From Nectonema munidae (taxonomy: Eukaryota; Nematomorpha; Nectonematoida; Nectonematidae), in contig JAUIRK010000925.1 of assembly GCA_030549495.1 (NCBI GenBank), positions 620,001 through 684,000 on the forward strand: DNA of 64,000 bases, in the 5' to 3' direction. A model generated the notes under the pieces. The model was given only the letters and a program-made list of their open reading frames with translations, had not been told where the DNA came from and searched no databases. This document shows positions 45,816 through 58,275 of this stretch, piece after piece. Within the stretch, counting starts at the first letter, position 1. Each line of letters starts with the position of its first letter. The translations under genes and the position numbers were made by a program.

Positions 45816-48115
45816 AAAGTCTGTTTTCAATTTTACTTTACATTTGTTATAACCAGGCTCGGGGGAAGGGCCCCTTTCTTTTGAAATTTATTTTGCCTAC
45901 CTCTGTGATTTGAGTTTGGCAAAGGGACTCCTCGTGAGTCTACTATGAAGGATAAATGTGCACTTTTTGTTTTCTCTATAATTTACGCTTTTAACATTGG
46001 CTTTAATATAGTGGACCACACTGAGTCTTGCACTATAATTTAAGTTTAAAATGGCTCTCAAATAAAAGGTGTTAGCACCGAACACACACCATTTTACTAT
46101 TTATAGTTCTTGGTTTTCATTTCCAATTTTTACAGAGTTGCCCATATAATCATTAAAGATTATTGAAATAGTTTAACTGCTAAAGACTTAGATTCAAAAG
46201 ACTAGCAAAATAAATCTCAGAATCTGGAGATTCGAACAAATGAGCTATACGTTTCACTAATTTAAATTTAGGCCCCAAAGTAAAATTTTGAAGTGAAAAA
46301 AAGTGAGAAGCAATCTCTCTATCTTTTTTAACTGGGAAATTTGGAAAGAGGGAAAATTCATATGGAAATGTGGTTGTATTTAACTTGAGAAAAAAAACTC
46401 CCATTGCCAATCATTCAGGCAACAGCCTTTCAAAAATAATTTTGTTTTCTTATACTTTTTATGCCAATTCCAAATTTCTTAAATTTGATAGAAGTTAATC
46501 AGATTGAAAAATTTCATCCATTTTCATTGAAGCATAATTTTTCTTTCAACTATGTTCACTAAAATATTTTTAAAAATAAACTAAAAAATTCTCGATCACC
46601 TTTTTCAAACACTCCTAAACTTAAAATTCAGTAAAATAATTTTTCATTTATTTTTTCCGTTAATAAATAATAATCAGCGTTGTAGTGTCGGAGTCGAAGT
46701 CGGTGGATTCGCAACTTTTGAGAAGGAGTAGTTGTATTCACATATGTGAGATTAAAAAATTAATTCATACGCACTCACTCTTCTTAGTGTGCAACTTTGC
46801 AAAAACGCAGCATAAATATGTTTATATTCAATATAGTTAAAGAATGAACTTTTTTATTCTATGTTAAAATTAGTTTGAAAAGGAGAAAAACTTACTTTAT
46901 GAGTAAAAAGTTTTTTTAGACCTAATACTAATAAAATTTAGGATAATTTAGTTTATGAATCGTATTGTTTTGTCTTAAATAAAAAGGTTATAATAATAAT
47001 TTGAAAATCTTTTTGAAGACAATGCTAGAAAGACACTAAACTACAAATACAAACCAATAGAACATTTTAATAAATTATATTAAAAAAATAGATCAAACAT
47101 TTTACTTGCAAAACAAAACAAAAATCTTTCACTGACTCGCTAGGATCCATCTAAAGTCAGAAGTTTTCCAACCTGTTCGCAATTTTGGTTTTTTTCTAAT
47201 TATAGTTCATTCGTAAGATCAAACTAAGCGATGATATATTTCTCATATTCATAAAATATGGTGCATTTTATGAATGGTTATATTTTAAATACCATTTTGT
47301 GTACAAGACTTTTTACATATTTTGAAAGGATTTATATCAATTTTTTATGAATAAAATACAAGTCTTATTTTTCAATAAAAAATTATATGAAGCAAAAAAT
47401 ATAAGAATAAAAATTGACGTTTGCCCCAAAACATTACTACAACGTAAAGGTGTTTACCTGAAGTTATAGAAAAACTAAGTAAACACAAAACATTCAATTA
47501 GAACATGAACTTACATCTGTTGGCTCTTCCACTGTTTTCTCAGAAATATTTACTATTTTAAAGATAAAGAATTTTGTGAGTATTTCTGCAATGGTGTGGG
47601 ACTTTTTTATCTTTTAATTTCTAAAGCACCTTTCTTTTAGGTTTTCTTTGCACTCTGCTGAGAAAACGACACGCTGGTATCAAGTATTTCACTCTTGAGT
47701 CACTCTTAATGTCGATTAAAAAATCCAAATCATTGTTGATGTTTCGTTACAAGGTAACGTACAAGTTTAGTAACTGAAGGCAGCATAGCAAAAACGCACT
47801 TTTTCCAATATATCAAAATATGCACATAGAGATTTAGTTGCAAAACATTACAATGACATTGAAATTTGCTAGATTTTATAACAAAAATAAAGTGTTATTA
47901 ACCTTCGAATTACGAACATATTTCAATTTACTCCACGATAAAACTAAAATCAAAATTGCAAGAAATTTTTCCATTAAAATTTTTTCAGTACAATGTAAAT
48001 TTCACTTTATTTTCAAGTCTTTTAAAAGTGGTGTTTATTTTTTTTTCATAACATGCATTCAAGCATGAGATTGAAAATTTGAAAAATATTTTTAAAAATT
48101 TAAAACTTTTGTATA
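45816..48115. other. No gene recognised
   Basis: AT-rich. GTCGGAGTCGAAGTCGG near 46687 looks like a fragment of a GTCGGA-type MITE. Open frames at 46180-46410 and 47838-48068 have low-complexity composition and no motif. Confidence 0.4.
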
Positions 48116-49661
48116 GATGGCGTTAAAAATTTTTTGAAAATTAAGTATAATAAAAAAATTTTATAAGCAAAAAATAGAGTGGCAATTGAAAGGAAGTATC
48201 AGAAAGCAAATAAAGCTGAACTTATAAGCAGGAATTGCAAGTGAAGCTTGAATGGGCTTTGCAAATAAACTTGGAACATGCATTTTCTAGTAGATCGAAT
48301 CTTTTTAGAAGACAATTGAAGCAAAATCCTCTACGGTTAGATGATGATGGGACATCTACAGAATTAAATCCAAAAAATGAAAGAAGAGATTTGAGGTGTT
48401 GAAGCTCTCACTTGCATTAACTCTTCACTCAAACACCTGGCAAGTTTTTTCAAAAAAAGCTTTTTTGCGTTGTTCATTTTTGTTGGATAATCTTCAGGTG
48501 AATTATGTTTAGAGATTACATAAGCATTTAGACAAAGATCAAGATAGTTAGAAAAAGCCGCAACAGTCCATCTTCGACATGGCTTGTAAGATCTGTACTG
48601 TTTGACCATTCGGTTTCCTAGGTCAACACCACTTTTATGTTTATTGTACTCCAACAAAGAATCAGGTTTACCATCTCTGTTTGAAGTGATGATTTGCTCT
48701 CTGTGCTGTGATGACAACACATAAACAACTTTAGAATCACATTTGGCGTGTTTTTTTTAGGCATGTACGCTATAAGTGAAGCTTCTTTGCAGTATATCGT
48801 GGGCGATTCACATTCATTTAGTTTCAATGTTTTCAAATATGAAGGTTGGAAAACTTTTGGTGCAAATTTTCTTGTATGCCTCACAGTCGCGCAAACTGTG
48901 TAATCTTTTGTCAGAGCCCACTTGGCAATTTCTAAAGAGGTAAAAAAGCTGTCCATAAAAATTCCGCCAACTTTTGGGAGATTGGTGTCATTGATTAGCC
49001 TTTGAGAAATTTGAAAAGAAGAAAAGTATGTTTTATCAGGCAAACCGGTGATATAAATTTGAGGTTTCGAAAAGTAAAACGTTTCTGAATCACATAAATG
49101 ATAAATTTTAAGGCCATAATGACCAGGCTTCTTATGATCATAAACTTTTAGTTTACATCCACCTCTGAAACAAACTATTTGTTCGTCAATTGTAACCGAA
49201 GAATTCGATGTCCACTGTCCAGTACAAAGAAAACACGCCATAAAAGTGATCATGGAGCGTTCGAATTGCTGAAAGCTTATCGCTAGGATTTCTTTGACTC
49301 TTATCATCAAAGCATAAAAAAATTTGAATTAAAAAAAAATATCTCTTGCTACAGCAGCTTTCAGAAATGGGCTTCCAAATGAATCATTATATAAATCAGT
49401 AACCTTGACTCTTTCATCCATATATTGACCGATATGAAGTAAGCATTCAAAATAAGCCAATAAATGGTGAGATTCAAACTTTTCAAAACAATATTTTAAA
49501 TTAGGATGTGATATTCGAGATTTACCACAATTTCAATTCAGTTAAATTGTTTTATTAGAAAACTTAAAATTATAATTCAAAATTAAAATATCTTAAATTA
49601 AATATAAATATTTCATTTAGTTTATGCTGGGAATTCTATTGAGTTCAAAAGTAATGTATAT

Positions 49662-50076
49662 CTGGGACGTGCAGAGGAGGGGGGAGGTGCTTGGAGTGCT
49701 CAAGCACCTGCCCTATTTTCTCCTGTTTTAAATTGCCCTTTATATGTACTCAAAGTTACTTGCACAGCTATATGTTTTTATAATTTTTTCCTAAGTTAAG
49801 ACACTTGGGGAAAGTTGAAAATTTTCTGGGGGGCACTTGTTCCAAAAATATATAGGTAGCGTGGGCTCTGTATGTGTTATATGTCTAAACCAGTGACGTA
49901 GATAAAGAATGAGTTATATAATTAAGTTATATTTATGAATACGTTTATATAATTTTTTCTTATAAATTCCTTAGTTTTACTGATAAATAGTTCAGTAGAC
50001 TCTATGATGATTACTATATCTCAGCCATTTTCTCTACTTGAGGACTTGCCCATTAATAATTCTCTACACGTCCCTA
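49662..50076. mobile_element. hAT-like MITE, copy 2 (inside the piggyBac gene)
   Basis: Starts CTGGGACGTGCAGAGG, ends CTCTACACGTCCCTA. Flanks ATGTATAT (49654-49661) and TTGTATAT (50077-50084) match at 7 of 8, fitting a hAT duplication. It has ~120 extra bases (about 49748-49868, including TTTTCTGGGGGGCACTTGTT) not in the copy at 41733. Confidence 0.85.
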
Positions 50077-50145
50077 TTGTATATAGCATTAAAAACTTAT
50101 GTATAGGCTTAAAGTTTTCAAAAATATTTTTAAGACAAGTTTTAG

Positions 50146-50622
50146 TTCAAGCTTAGGATTGCCAGACGTCCCTTTTTTACGGGACATGTCTCGAATTTGA
50201 GCATTTTGTCCCCTGTCTCGCATTGACACTTCTGGGACATCCTTATTGTCCCGATTTTAGTTCACCATAATAATATTATATTTAACACCTCAAAAAGGTT
50301 ATTCGTTTAAACTTTGTATGTAATTATAATTCATAGCTGCATCTTTTTCTTGAGGGACAATCCACCATATCAATCTTGATTTTTTACCCCTAGTTGCTTG
50401 TTTTTCTCGGTATGTTGTGTATGTTTGTACATAATTATTTTCCTTTTGTTTTCTTTCTACACCTTTTAAATTCTTTCTTTATGTTTGTGATAATTATCTT
50501 TACGTTTTATAATAATATATTGTCCTCGCTGTGTATGTAGGTATAAATTTATATATATGCTGAGAAATTACAAGAGTGTCCCTGATTTCTAATCTTGTAA
50601 TCTGGCAACCCTATATCAAGCT
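50146..50622. mobile_element. hAT-like MITE of the GGATTGCCAGA type
   Basis: Left end TAGGATTGCCAGACGTCCC (from 50154); right end TCTGGCAACCCTA (to 50613). TCAAGCT flanks both sides within a base of the ends (50147-50153 and 50616-50622). Interior has repeated CGGGACA/TGTCCC words. Confidence 0.75.
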
Positions 50623-51000
50623 ACTTTGACCAAAACGAAATACCAAACAGATAAATATAATAAATTAAAATTTACTCATAATTGAGTTGCATTTTTAACT
50701 TGGTTTACATGAATATAAAATTAACCATGCTTTGAGTGAAGGACAGATGGAAAATTTTTAATATGTCTGTTTCACCAGAAGCAAGACCTTTAGGACCACG
50801 TGAAACACTTATGATGTCTAATATTCTCAGATCGAGTTCTTCCACGTGTGCTCGTAAAAGGCTCCCAACTATACTCCTGATGAAATCACATTATAATTTA
50901 TTTCATTATCGCTTGAATCAAAACTAGAAAAACTACTAAAGGTTTCATTCGAATCTGTTGTTTCTTCGAAGAACAAACTTGAACTATGTTCTGATTCCAT

Positions 51001-52039
51001 TGGTAAGAAGAACAAATAAAATTGCACTAAAAACAGAGAAGACGACTGTGAAGAAAATAATGATCAAATGATATATCATGAAATTTAATGATGCACTCTT
51101 GATTATTATGACAAAGCATATGATATAAAATAAAAGCGTAAAACCTGAAGTTTGCCCCCACCCTTTCAAACTTTTCTACACTACACTCAGAATTCACAAG
51201 TTGTAATTCTTCACAAACATTAAATAATGTATTGCCATCAAAATATGCCTGACTACAATTGCTTGAATGTAAGCTCATTTTTCATCATCACATGTTCCTA
51301 TGATATGCGCTTATTATCCTGTGATATGATTGTGAGGCAGACAGTATCAACGAAAGTTTTAATTATAAAGTTCACGAAAAATAGAGTTCAAACTGTCTTC
51401 AAAATGTAAGAAACTGAATTTCAAACAATATCAGTCCTCATTTTCATCAAAATATACAGTAATTCTATAAAGATCCTTCATATCACATTGGCAAAACAAA
51501 AAGTTGCATTAATGAAGATGTCGATCAGTTAGTTGTTTTAATAGCTTATTTAAACTTAAAAATTCATAGTTAAATCAGATATAAAAATAAAGTAAATTAT
51601 CAATTGTAAAATTTAGTTAATTTAATTTGATGAATATTATAAATTTTTTTTAGGTACTTTTTTTCACTTAAGAAAATTTTTATTAACTTTTTGTAACTAG
51701 TTCATTCAACTGATTTTTGAGTTAGTATAATTTTATGATAAGCACAAAATAGTCAAAAAAAACTCTTTTCACTACATGTTATTTCAACACAAAGTTTAAC
51801 ATATTCATCGTTTTGAAATTATTTTTTTATAAAAAATTCTGTTAAAAGCATATTTATCAACATAAATATTTTTGATAACATCTGAAGAAGTCAATATATT
51901 GGGTGATACGAAAGTTATGCCGAAAAGTGAAGTTTTAATATTAAGGAAGTTTATTGTACTATTTTTATCTTTAAAATTCTCAAAATTGAAATTGAACATA
52001 TGGATAAATGAAATATATTAAGAAAGTTTCTGAAACATT
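51001..52039. other. No gene recognised
   Basis: AT-rich. May contain ends of the piggyBac element and of the hAT to the right, but I could not find inverted termini. Confidence 0.4.
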
Positions 52040-52699
52040 CAAACATCCACCACTGATCATTTTATTATCTAATGATTCATTTTTATCGGAAAAAAATAAG
52101 ATCGCAGTTTCTATTCCAATTGTCACCAAGAATACAAAATGAAATTGTTGCATCTTTAAAAAGTTTTGTTCTACAAAAAATAATACTTGAAATCAATAAC
52201 TCAACATATCTGTCATTGAAAGCTGATGGAACAAAAGATATAAGTGGAAAGGAATGCCTGTCAATTGTAAGTAGTTTAATGGGGTTCTCATTTTCATTGA
52301 TTCCTTTTCTTTTGGTTAAGGTGTTGAGATTTTTGAAAGGAAAGACCGTAAAGGAAGCATTAATTAGCATGGTCTATCTGAAAGAATGTGATGCATCTTT
52401 TATCAGTACCGCAATTCTAGACATTCTTGATGAGTGTAATTCAAACACACAAAATTATGAGTCAATGCTATGATGGCGCTTACGTGATGTCAGGTAATAT
52501 TTTTCTACCAGTACTTATAGATGAAAAATGATATATTAACCCTATTAGTGCTGGGCAAAATTTGTCCGCTCAAGTGCTGGGGGCGTAAAGTGCCCCCCCC
52601 CCCAATTTTTCTCAGATATTAATAAGTTTTTATAAATATTTGTAATGTTATATATATATTTTAACTATGCTGAATTCAGTGGTGATGTCCATATTTTTT

Positions 52700-54120
52700 A
52701 TTAAAATCGATCAAACCTGTCAAAAAATTGATTTATATTTGACAGCTCATCTCAAAAAGGAACTTTTTATTTAAATAATTATATAAAGTTTTTTACGCAT
52801 GTATACCCATTTCAAATATGCTGAATTCAGTGGTGATATTCATTTTTTATGAAAATCAATCAAACCTGTCAAAAAATTGATCTAAATGTGACAGCTCATC
52901 TCAAAAAGGAACTTTTTATCTAAATAAGTATAAAGTTTTTTACACATGTATACCCATTTTCAAATATGCTGAATTCAGTGGTGATATTCATTTTTTGTGA
53001 AAATCAATCAAACCTGTCAAAAAATTGATCTAAATGTGACAGCTCATCTCAAAAAGAAACTTTTTCTCTAAATAAGAATATAAAGTTATTTACACACATA
53101 TACCCATTTTCAAATATGCTGAATTCAGAGATAATATTCATTTTTTGTTAAAATCAATCAAACCTGTCAAAAAATTGATCTAAATGTGACAGCTCATCTC
53201 AAAAAGGAACTTTTTCTCTAAATAAGAATATAAAGTTTTTTACACATGTATACCCATTTTCAAATATGCTGAATCCAGTAGTGATAATCATTTTTTATGA
53301 AAATCAATCAAACCTGTCAAAAAATTGATCTAAATGTGACAGCTCATCTCAAAAAAAACTTTTTATCTAAATAAGTATAAAGTTTTTTACACATGTATAC
53401 GCATTTTCAAATATGCTGAATTCAGTGGTGATATTCATTTTTTATGAAAATCATTCAAACCTGTCAAAAAAGTGATTTACATATTACAGCTCATCTCAAA
53501 AAAAGAAACTTTTTTTCTAAATAATTATATAATGTTTTTTACACATACACCCATTTTCAAGCATGCTGAATTCAGCGGTGATATTCATTTTTTTAATAAA
53601 AATCAATTTAAGTTATCAAAGCATTGATTTATATATGAGAGCTCATCTTAAAAATAAACTTTTTATCTAAGTAATAATATAAAGTTTTTTACACATATAT
53701 ACCCATTTTTAAGCATGCGTAATTCAGTGGTGATATTCATTTTTTATGAAAATTAATCAAAACTTTCAAAAAATTGATTTATCCCAAAAAGAAAGGATCA
53801 GTCACGGTTTTTTGAATTAGAGAATTACGTTTTAAGAAAGTATAGGAAGGTGATGAAGTTTACCGTGTATGGCATTTTACACACATATACCCATTTTCAA
53901 GTAGGCTGTGTTTACTGGTTATATTCCTTTTTTTTATATAAATATTTTTCAAATCTGACAAAATAATTTAAATATGATAACCCATGTCAAAATTAAAATT
54001 TTTATTCTTTTAAAGTTTTGTATACATTTCAAGTATGCAGAATTTAATGGTGATGTTCATTTTTTATAAAATCAATAAAACCTGTCAAAAAATCGATTAA
54101 TTCACTAAAAATCAATGTCA
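52700..54120 (+). repeat. Array 1 of element C (8-10 units of ~147 bp)
   Basis: Unit landmarks AATCAATCAAACCTGTCAAA, ATTGAT(C/T)TA, TGACAGCTCATCTC, TTTTTTACACAT, ACCCATTTTCAA and TATGCTGAATTCAGTGGTGA recur. Starts are near 52708, 52853, 52998, 53151, 53299, 53446, 53601 and 53751, with weaker copies near 53940 and 54067. Spacings are 145, 145, 153, 148, 147, 155 and 150. Each well-kept unit has CTGTCA(AA) and (TT)TGACAG arms about 13-15 nt apart. Confidence 0.92.
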
Positions 54121-55089
54121 AATATATAGTAACTTAGAACTAAATAGGACCGCCATCTTTTTGGCTACAAATTCGTTATCGGCTCGTAGTCTCTACGTCA
54201 TATTATAATTTACAGTATGTAATTTTGGTATTCATCCTATGATGATCCTTCCTTGGTAGCTCTTTTTTCATTAGAAATTTATATTTTTCAATGTGATTTC
54301 GAAAATTTTTTTATAAGGATAAAATTACTTTTTTCCTCTCTCAAAGCATTCTGATTAAAGATTCTTCTTTATGATCTTAGACTTTTTTATATTAGTATCG
54401 TGTATTTTATTATCAGGCCTGAATATTTGTCAACCAATCTTATTTCAAAGGATTTTTTCTGATGAATCATTCGTGATGTTGATTGTTCAATTTCAAAAAG
54501 TTGTCAACGTTCTTCATCTAAAAAATTATCTCTTTGACACAAAAGGAAAAAGATGGATAAATTCAATTTAAATTAAAAATATCTTGATAGTGACTAAATT
54601 CTCACATATTGGCATCTGTGCCATTTTTGATAAATCTGACCTATTCTAAATTTTCAGATTTCCTACCCTTTCAGATTTCCTACCCATCTTAGGTAAATGA
54701 TAACTGTAATCCTAGATGATAAGTTATAGATTTAAATATTTTTCATTTGTAAAAGAGGAACTTCTTTTTCACAGTCAAAATTTTTTTTGAAGCATCTAAT
54801 ATTATATAATTAAACCACTTCCTAGTTCATTAGAACATTGTAGATCTTCCATTTAGTCAAGATACATATTTTTTTTAGTTATTTATTTTGATCACATGTT
54901 CTCTTTTCAATTAGTTTTCAACTTGGTTCCTTTTCTCATACAAATTTTCAAAAGATTTTATAATACGTTTTATTTTTTTTTAATAAATATTTCATACTCA
55001 AGATGATTGTAGAAAGTATTATAAGCCAAAATATACAAAAAAAATATATTTTTACTATATACCTAATAGGCAGCCATTTTTTGAAATTT

Positions 55090-56297
55090 TTTTACAGAAC
55101 TGATTTTCAGGCATACATTACTAATTCAATTGCCACTTCGAGATATTTTTTTAACCGTATTATCCAAAATCCAGTACAGAAATAAAATAAGCATAGTCGA
55201 TTTGGTATAAAACAGATATTTTATTTTTTTGAAAATATTTTTGAAGACAGTATCTAGAAGTAAACCGCAAATCTGATTCAAGCTTCCAGATATTTAAAAA
55301 CCATAAATGCTAAACCTGAGTCCAAAAAAGAAACCAACATCTTCCATTTGGCATAAAAACAGATATTTTATTTAAATTTTAAAAATATTTCTGTAGACAT
55401 TAGACGTAGATCGAAAATTTGATTGACACTTTCAGACATTTAAAACCTCTAATTGCAAAAAATGATTTCAGAAATAAAAATTATCATGGTCGAATTAGTT
55501 TAAAAACATATATTTCATGTAAAATTAGAGAGAATATTTTGGGATATAGTTTTCAGACATAAACCGCAAATTTGATTGACACTTGCAGTAAAACCTCTAA
55601 ATGCGAAAACTGTTTTCAGAAATGAAATCATCATGATCTATTTGCTATAAAAACAAATTTTCGAACTAAAGGCAAATTTAATTGATACGTATAGGTATTT
55701 TCAAATTCAAACTGCAAAAATTGAGTCCATAAATTATTAAAAAAAACTAGCATGGTTGATTTGGTATAAAACATATATTTCATTGTAAAATTTGAATGAA
55801 TGTTTTTGGAGACAATTTTTAGAAGTAAACCGCAAATTTGATTAACACTTATAGGTATTTTCACATCCTAAACGTAAAAAATGAGTCCAGAAATGAAACC
55901 AGCATGGCCGATTTAGTATAACACATATATTTCATTGTAAAATTTGAATGAATGTTTTTGGAGATAATTTTTAGAAGTAAACCACAAATTTGATTAATAC
56001 TTATAGGTATTTCCAGATCCTAAACGTAAAAAATTAGTCCAGAAATGAAACTAGCATGGCCGATTTAGTAAAACACATATATTTTATGTAAAATGTGAAG
56101 GAATGTGTTTGGAGACAATTTTTAGAAGTAAACCGCAAATTTGATTAATACTTATAGGTATTTTCAAATCCTAAATGTAAAAAATGAGTCCAGAAATGAA
56201 AACAGCATGACCGATTTAGTATAAAAACATATATTTTATGTAACATTTGAAGGTATATTTTATTAGGTATATTTTTTATCAATCAAAATTTTGATTG
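55090..56297 (+). repeat. Array 2 of element C (about 8 units) and end palindrome
   Basis: Landmarks AAACCGCAAATTTGATT, ACTTATAGGTATTTTCA, GAGTCCAGAAATGAAAC, AGCATGGCCGATTTAGTATA and TATTTCATTGTAAAATTTGA recur at about 150-bp intervals, best kept from 55620 to 56260. The array ends with the 18-bp perfect palindrome at 56280-56297. Confidence 0.9.
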
Positions 56298-57871
56298 ACA
56301 TTTTCTAAAAAGTAGCCATGATTATTGAAAAAATTAAATATATAAAGTGTTATGTGTTCCAAACTGTATATAATTATAAATTTTCAGAGTATTATATAAT
56401 ATAGATCCTAAGTTATAAGGTTAAGGACAGATAATGTCAAAATTTTGCTGAAAAATTTTAATTTTTGGTTTTGAGTGACAGTTTTGGACATGAAGGAGTC
56501 ATTCAACTACCACGAAAATGGTTTCAAAAGATGCAGCTAGCGATTTTAGGAAAAGTCACAAAATTTGAAGGGATATGATTCAGCCAATTTTCTACAATTA
56601 ATTTTTTAGTGAAGGGGGGGGGGGCGTTTTACACCCCCAGCACTAATAGGGTTAACAGGCAAGAAAAATGGAGTCCAAGAAAAAATCAGTGAAGAACTTG
56701 AAAGATGCATTCCTTATATTCATTGTATAAACCATCATCTTCACTTATAGTTATCACTGCATCTTTCCGTCATATAAACCATATTGAATTTCTTTTATCA
56801 TTAATGACGCTTTACAAATTCACGAAAAAGGTTAAAGTTAAAATTTTTTCAGTAAACAATTCAAAAAATTTATTCCAACAAGATGGATATCACATTATGA
56901 AGTTGTTAATTCATTGATAAAAAATTATAGAAAAATAATATCTTCTCGGAAAAAGTAAAAAATAGTTCTGATCTAGATGTTTCTTTCGAATAAGGGATCT
57001 ACTTCATGCTTCAAAAGACGGTTCTTCAATATTTGTAATGCTTATGGTTGAAAAGTTTCTTAGTTTAATGAAGCCTGCTAATAACTACCTCCAAGTAAAC
57101 TTCATTTTCGAAGCTACATGAATAGTGCACTATACTAATTGATTTAGAAAGAAGATAATAATATCATTATTGGGATAAGTTTGGTAGAAGATTTGGTGAA
57201 AGTTTTGTTAGAATTCAAAGATGACGAAAACGAATTTGATTCATTAATCAAGAAAATGAGATTTTATGTTGACAAATTCAGTTCCACAGATAATATTTTG
57301 ATGATAACGCAGAAAAAAACAGAACATTTCACTTTCTCTACGATGAAACCTTACAATTGATTCTAGAGGGATTTGACAACAGGTTTGGGTTTCAACAAAT
57401 GTTCATCCTTTTAATTGTTTTTTTTTCAGGTTTAATGAAAAAAACTGCACAATAATGAAAGCACTTTCATATTTATCCCCTAAAATTGTAGGATTTTTGG
57501 AATATGAAAAACTGAAGCCTTTTATATCCCATCTACAAAATATATCCCAGCAATTTTTTCGGAACTTAAAGTTGGAAAAGAATATATTAAAAAAAGATAC
57601 AGAAAGAATCTAACGTTATTGATGTTTTTGAAGTACTCGAACAAGTTAAAGAATCATTTCCTAACATATATAAACTATATGAAGGCATTTTAATGCAATT
57701 TTTATTATTTAAAATGACTCTTATTCTCTTTCAGGTCTTTTTACGGTAGGTTCGAGTACAGCAGTTTGTGAGAAAAGTTTTTCAACCTTGAACAGAATTA
57801 TGACCCCTCTTAGAAAATCCATGACTCCGTCTAGAAGAAACAATTTAATATTTCTTTCTTTTATGAAATAA

Positions 57872-58275
57872 TATACTAGAAAAATTCATAATTTTTTTTT
57901 CAAATAAAAGAAGACTTACATTAGAAGTCATCAATTTCTTACTTTTTTATTTTTCAAATTAAAAACTTTTTGCAAAATTATATAAATTTTAGAAAAAAAT
58001 TTTCTCATTTGTTGTTAATCAAACATTTTCTTTTCAAGTAATAAAGATCTCATTTTTTTTGGTGTTGTTAGTTTTTGTTGCCAAATAAATTCAGAAGCTG
58101 AAGAGGGAGGTAAGAATTGCAACCGTTACTGATTGGAATAAACTTAACTAATAAGTTTTTGAAATAGTTAAAACTTTTTGAAATTAATTAGACTCCAAAT
58201 TTGCCTCCTCCCCCTACAAAAAATTTCTGAATAGCATTGATTTCTTTGAAACCTCATTAAAAAATAAATATCATA
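57872..58275. other. Spacer between two hAT genes
   Basis: AT-rich. The target-site ends of neither hAT were identified here. Confidence 0.45.

Larger units (their letters stand above)
48364..51000 (-). pseudogene. piggyBac transposase, full span, broken and carrying two MITEs
   Basis: N-terminus at 51000-50720: MESEHSSSLFFEETTDSN, then, in shifted frames, RGRTRSENIR-like, GPKGLASGETDILKIFHLSF. This matches GPQKGCKNESNILKIFNSFL of the copy at 33 kb. Two MITEs (50154-50614 and 49662-50076) interrupt it. The DDE core at 49310-48620 reads SSVTIDEQIVCFRGGCKLKV (first catalytic Asp), GHYGLKIYHLCDSETFY, GGIFMDSFFTSLEIAKWALT, CATVRHTRKFAPKVF. After a frame change, 48720-48364 reads SGVDLGNRMVKQYRSYKPCR, DLCLNAYVISKHNSPEDYP. 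Catalytic-domain blocks are better kept than in the other piggyBac copies. The Cys-rich tail is not visible. Confidence 0.88.
52536..56655. mobile_element. piggyBac-type repeat-array element C (largest copy)
   Basis: TTAA at 52536-52539 and 56652-56655. Both ends start CCCTATTAGTGCTGGG (perfect inverted 16 bp), followed inward by a run of C on the left (52597-52608) and of G on the right, near GCGTAAAGTGCC and GCGTTTTACACC. Array 1 is 52700-54120, the centre 54150-55080 (colinear with element B), array 2 is 55090-56270, and the palindrome CAATCAAAATTTTGATTG is at 56280-56297. No transposase fragment was recognised, so this copy is non-autonomous. Perfect termini suggest it is younger than A and B. 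Confidence 0.93.
52040..57871 (+). pseudogene. DUF4371-type hAT transposase with an element-filled intron
   Basis: 52072-52473 reads LSPRIQNEIVASLKSFVLQ and STYLSLKADGTKDISGKECL, the region around the first catalytic Asp in THAP12/ZMYM-like hATs. Next, in a shifted frame, comes QCYDGAYVMSG up to a GTAATA donor at 52494. The acceptor TTAACAG ends at 56658 and the coding resumes KKNGVQEKISEELE then IPYIHCINHHLHL (CxxH block). Further pieces: DLLHASKDGSSIFVMLMVEK (about 57000), ISLVEDLVKVLLEFKDDENE (57175), and the C-terminal dimerisation motif SSTAVCEKSFSTLNRIMTPL (57750) to a stop at 57871. Joining G|GC across the intron restores the normal MSGKKNG order. Frame changes elsewhere show the gene is dead. 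Its intron was about 46 bp before element C entered. Confidence 0.85.

Noticed and set aside
47838-48068. 76-codon open frame rich in Phe, Lys and Asn
   Set aside because: Composition is what AT-rich DNA gives by chance; no motif and no splice context.
52700-56290. CRISPR-like array
   Set aside because: Units are ~150 bp, diverged and lack unique spacers between short identical repeats; they are internal arrays of a TTAA transposon in an animal genome.
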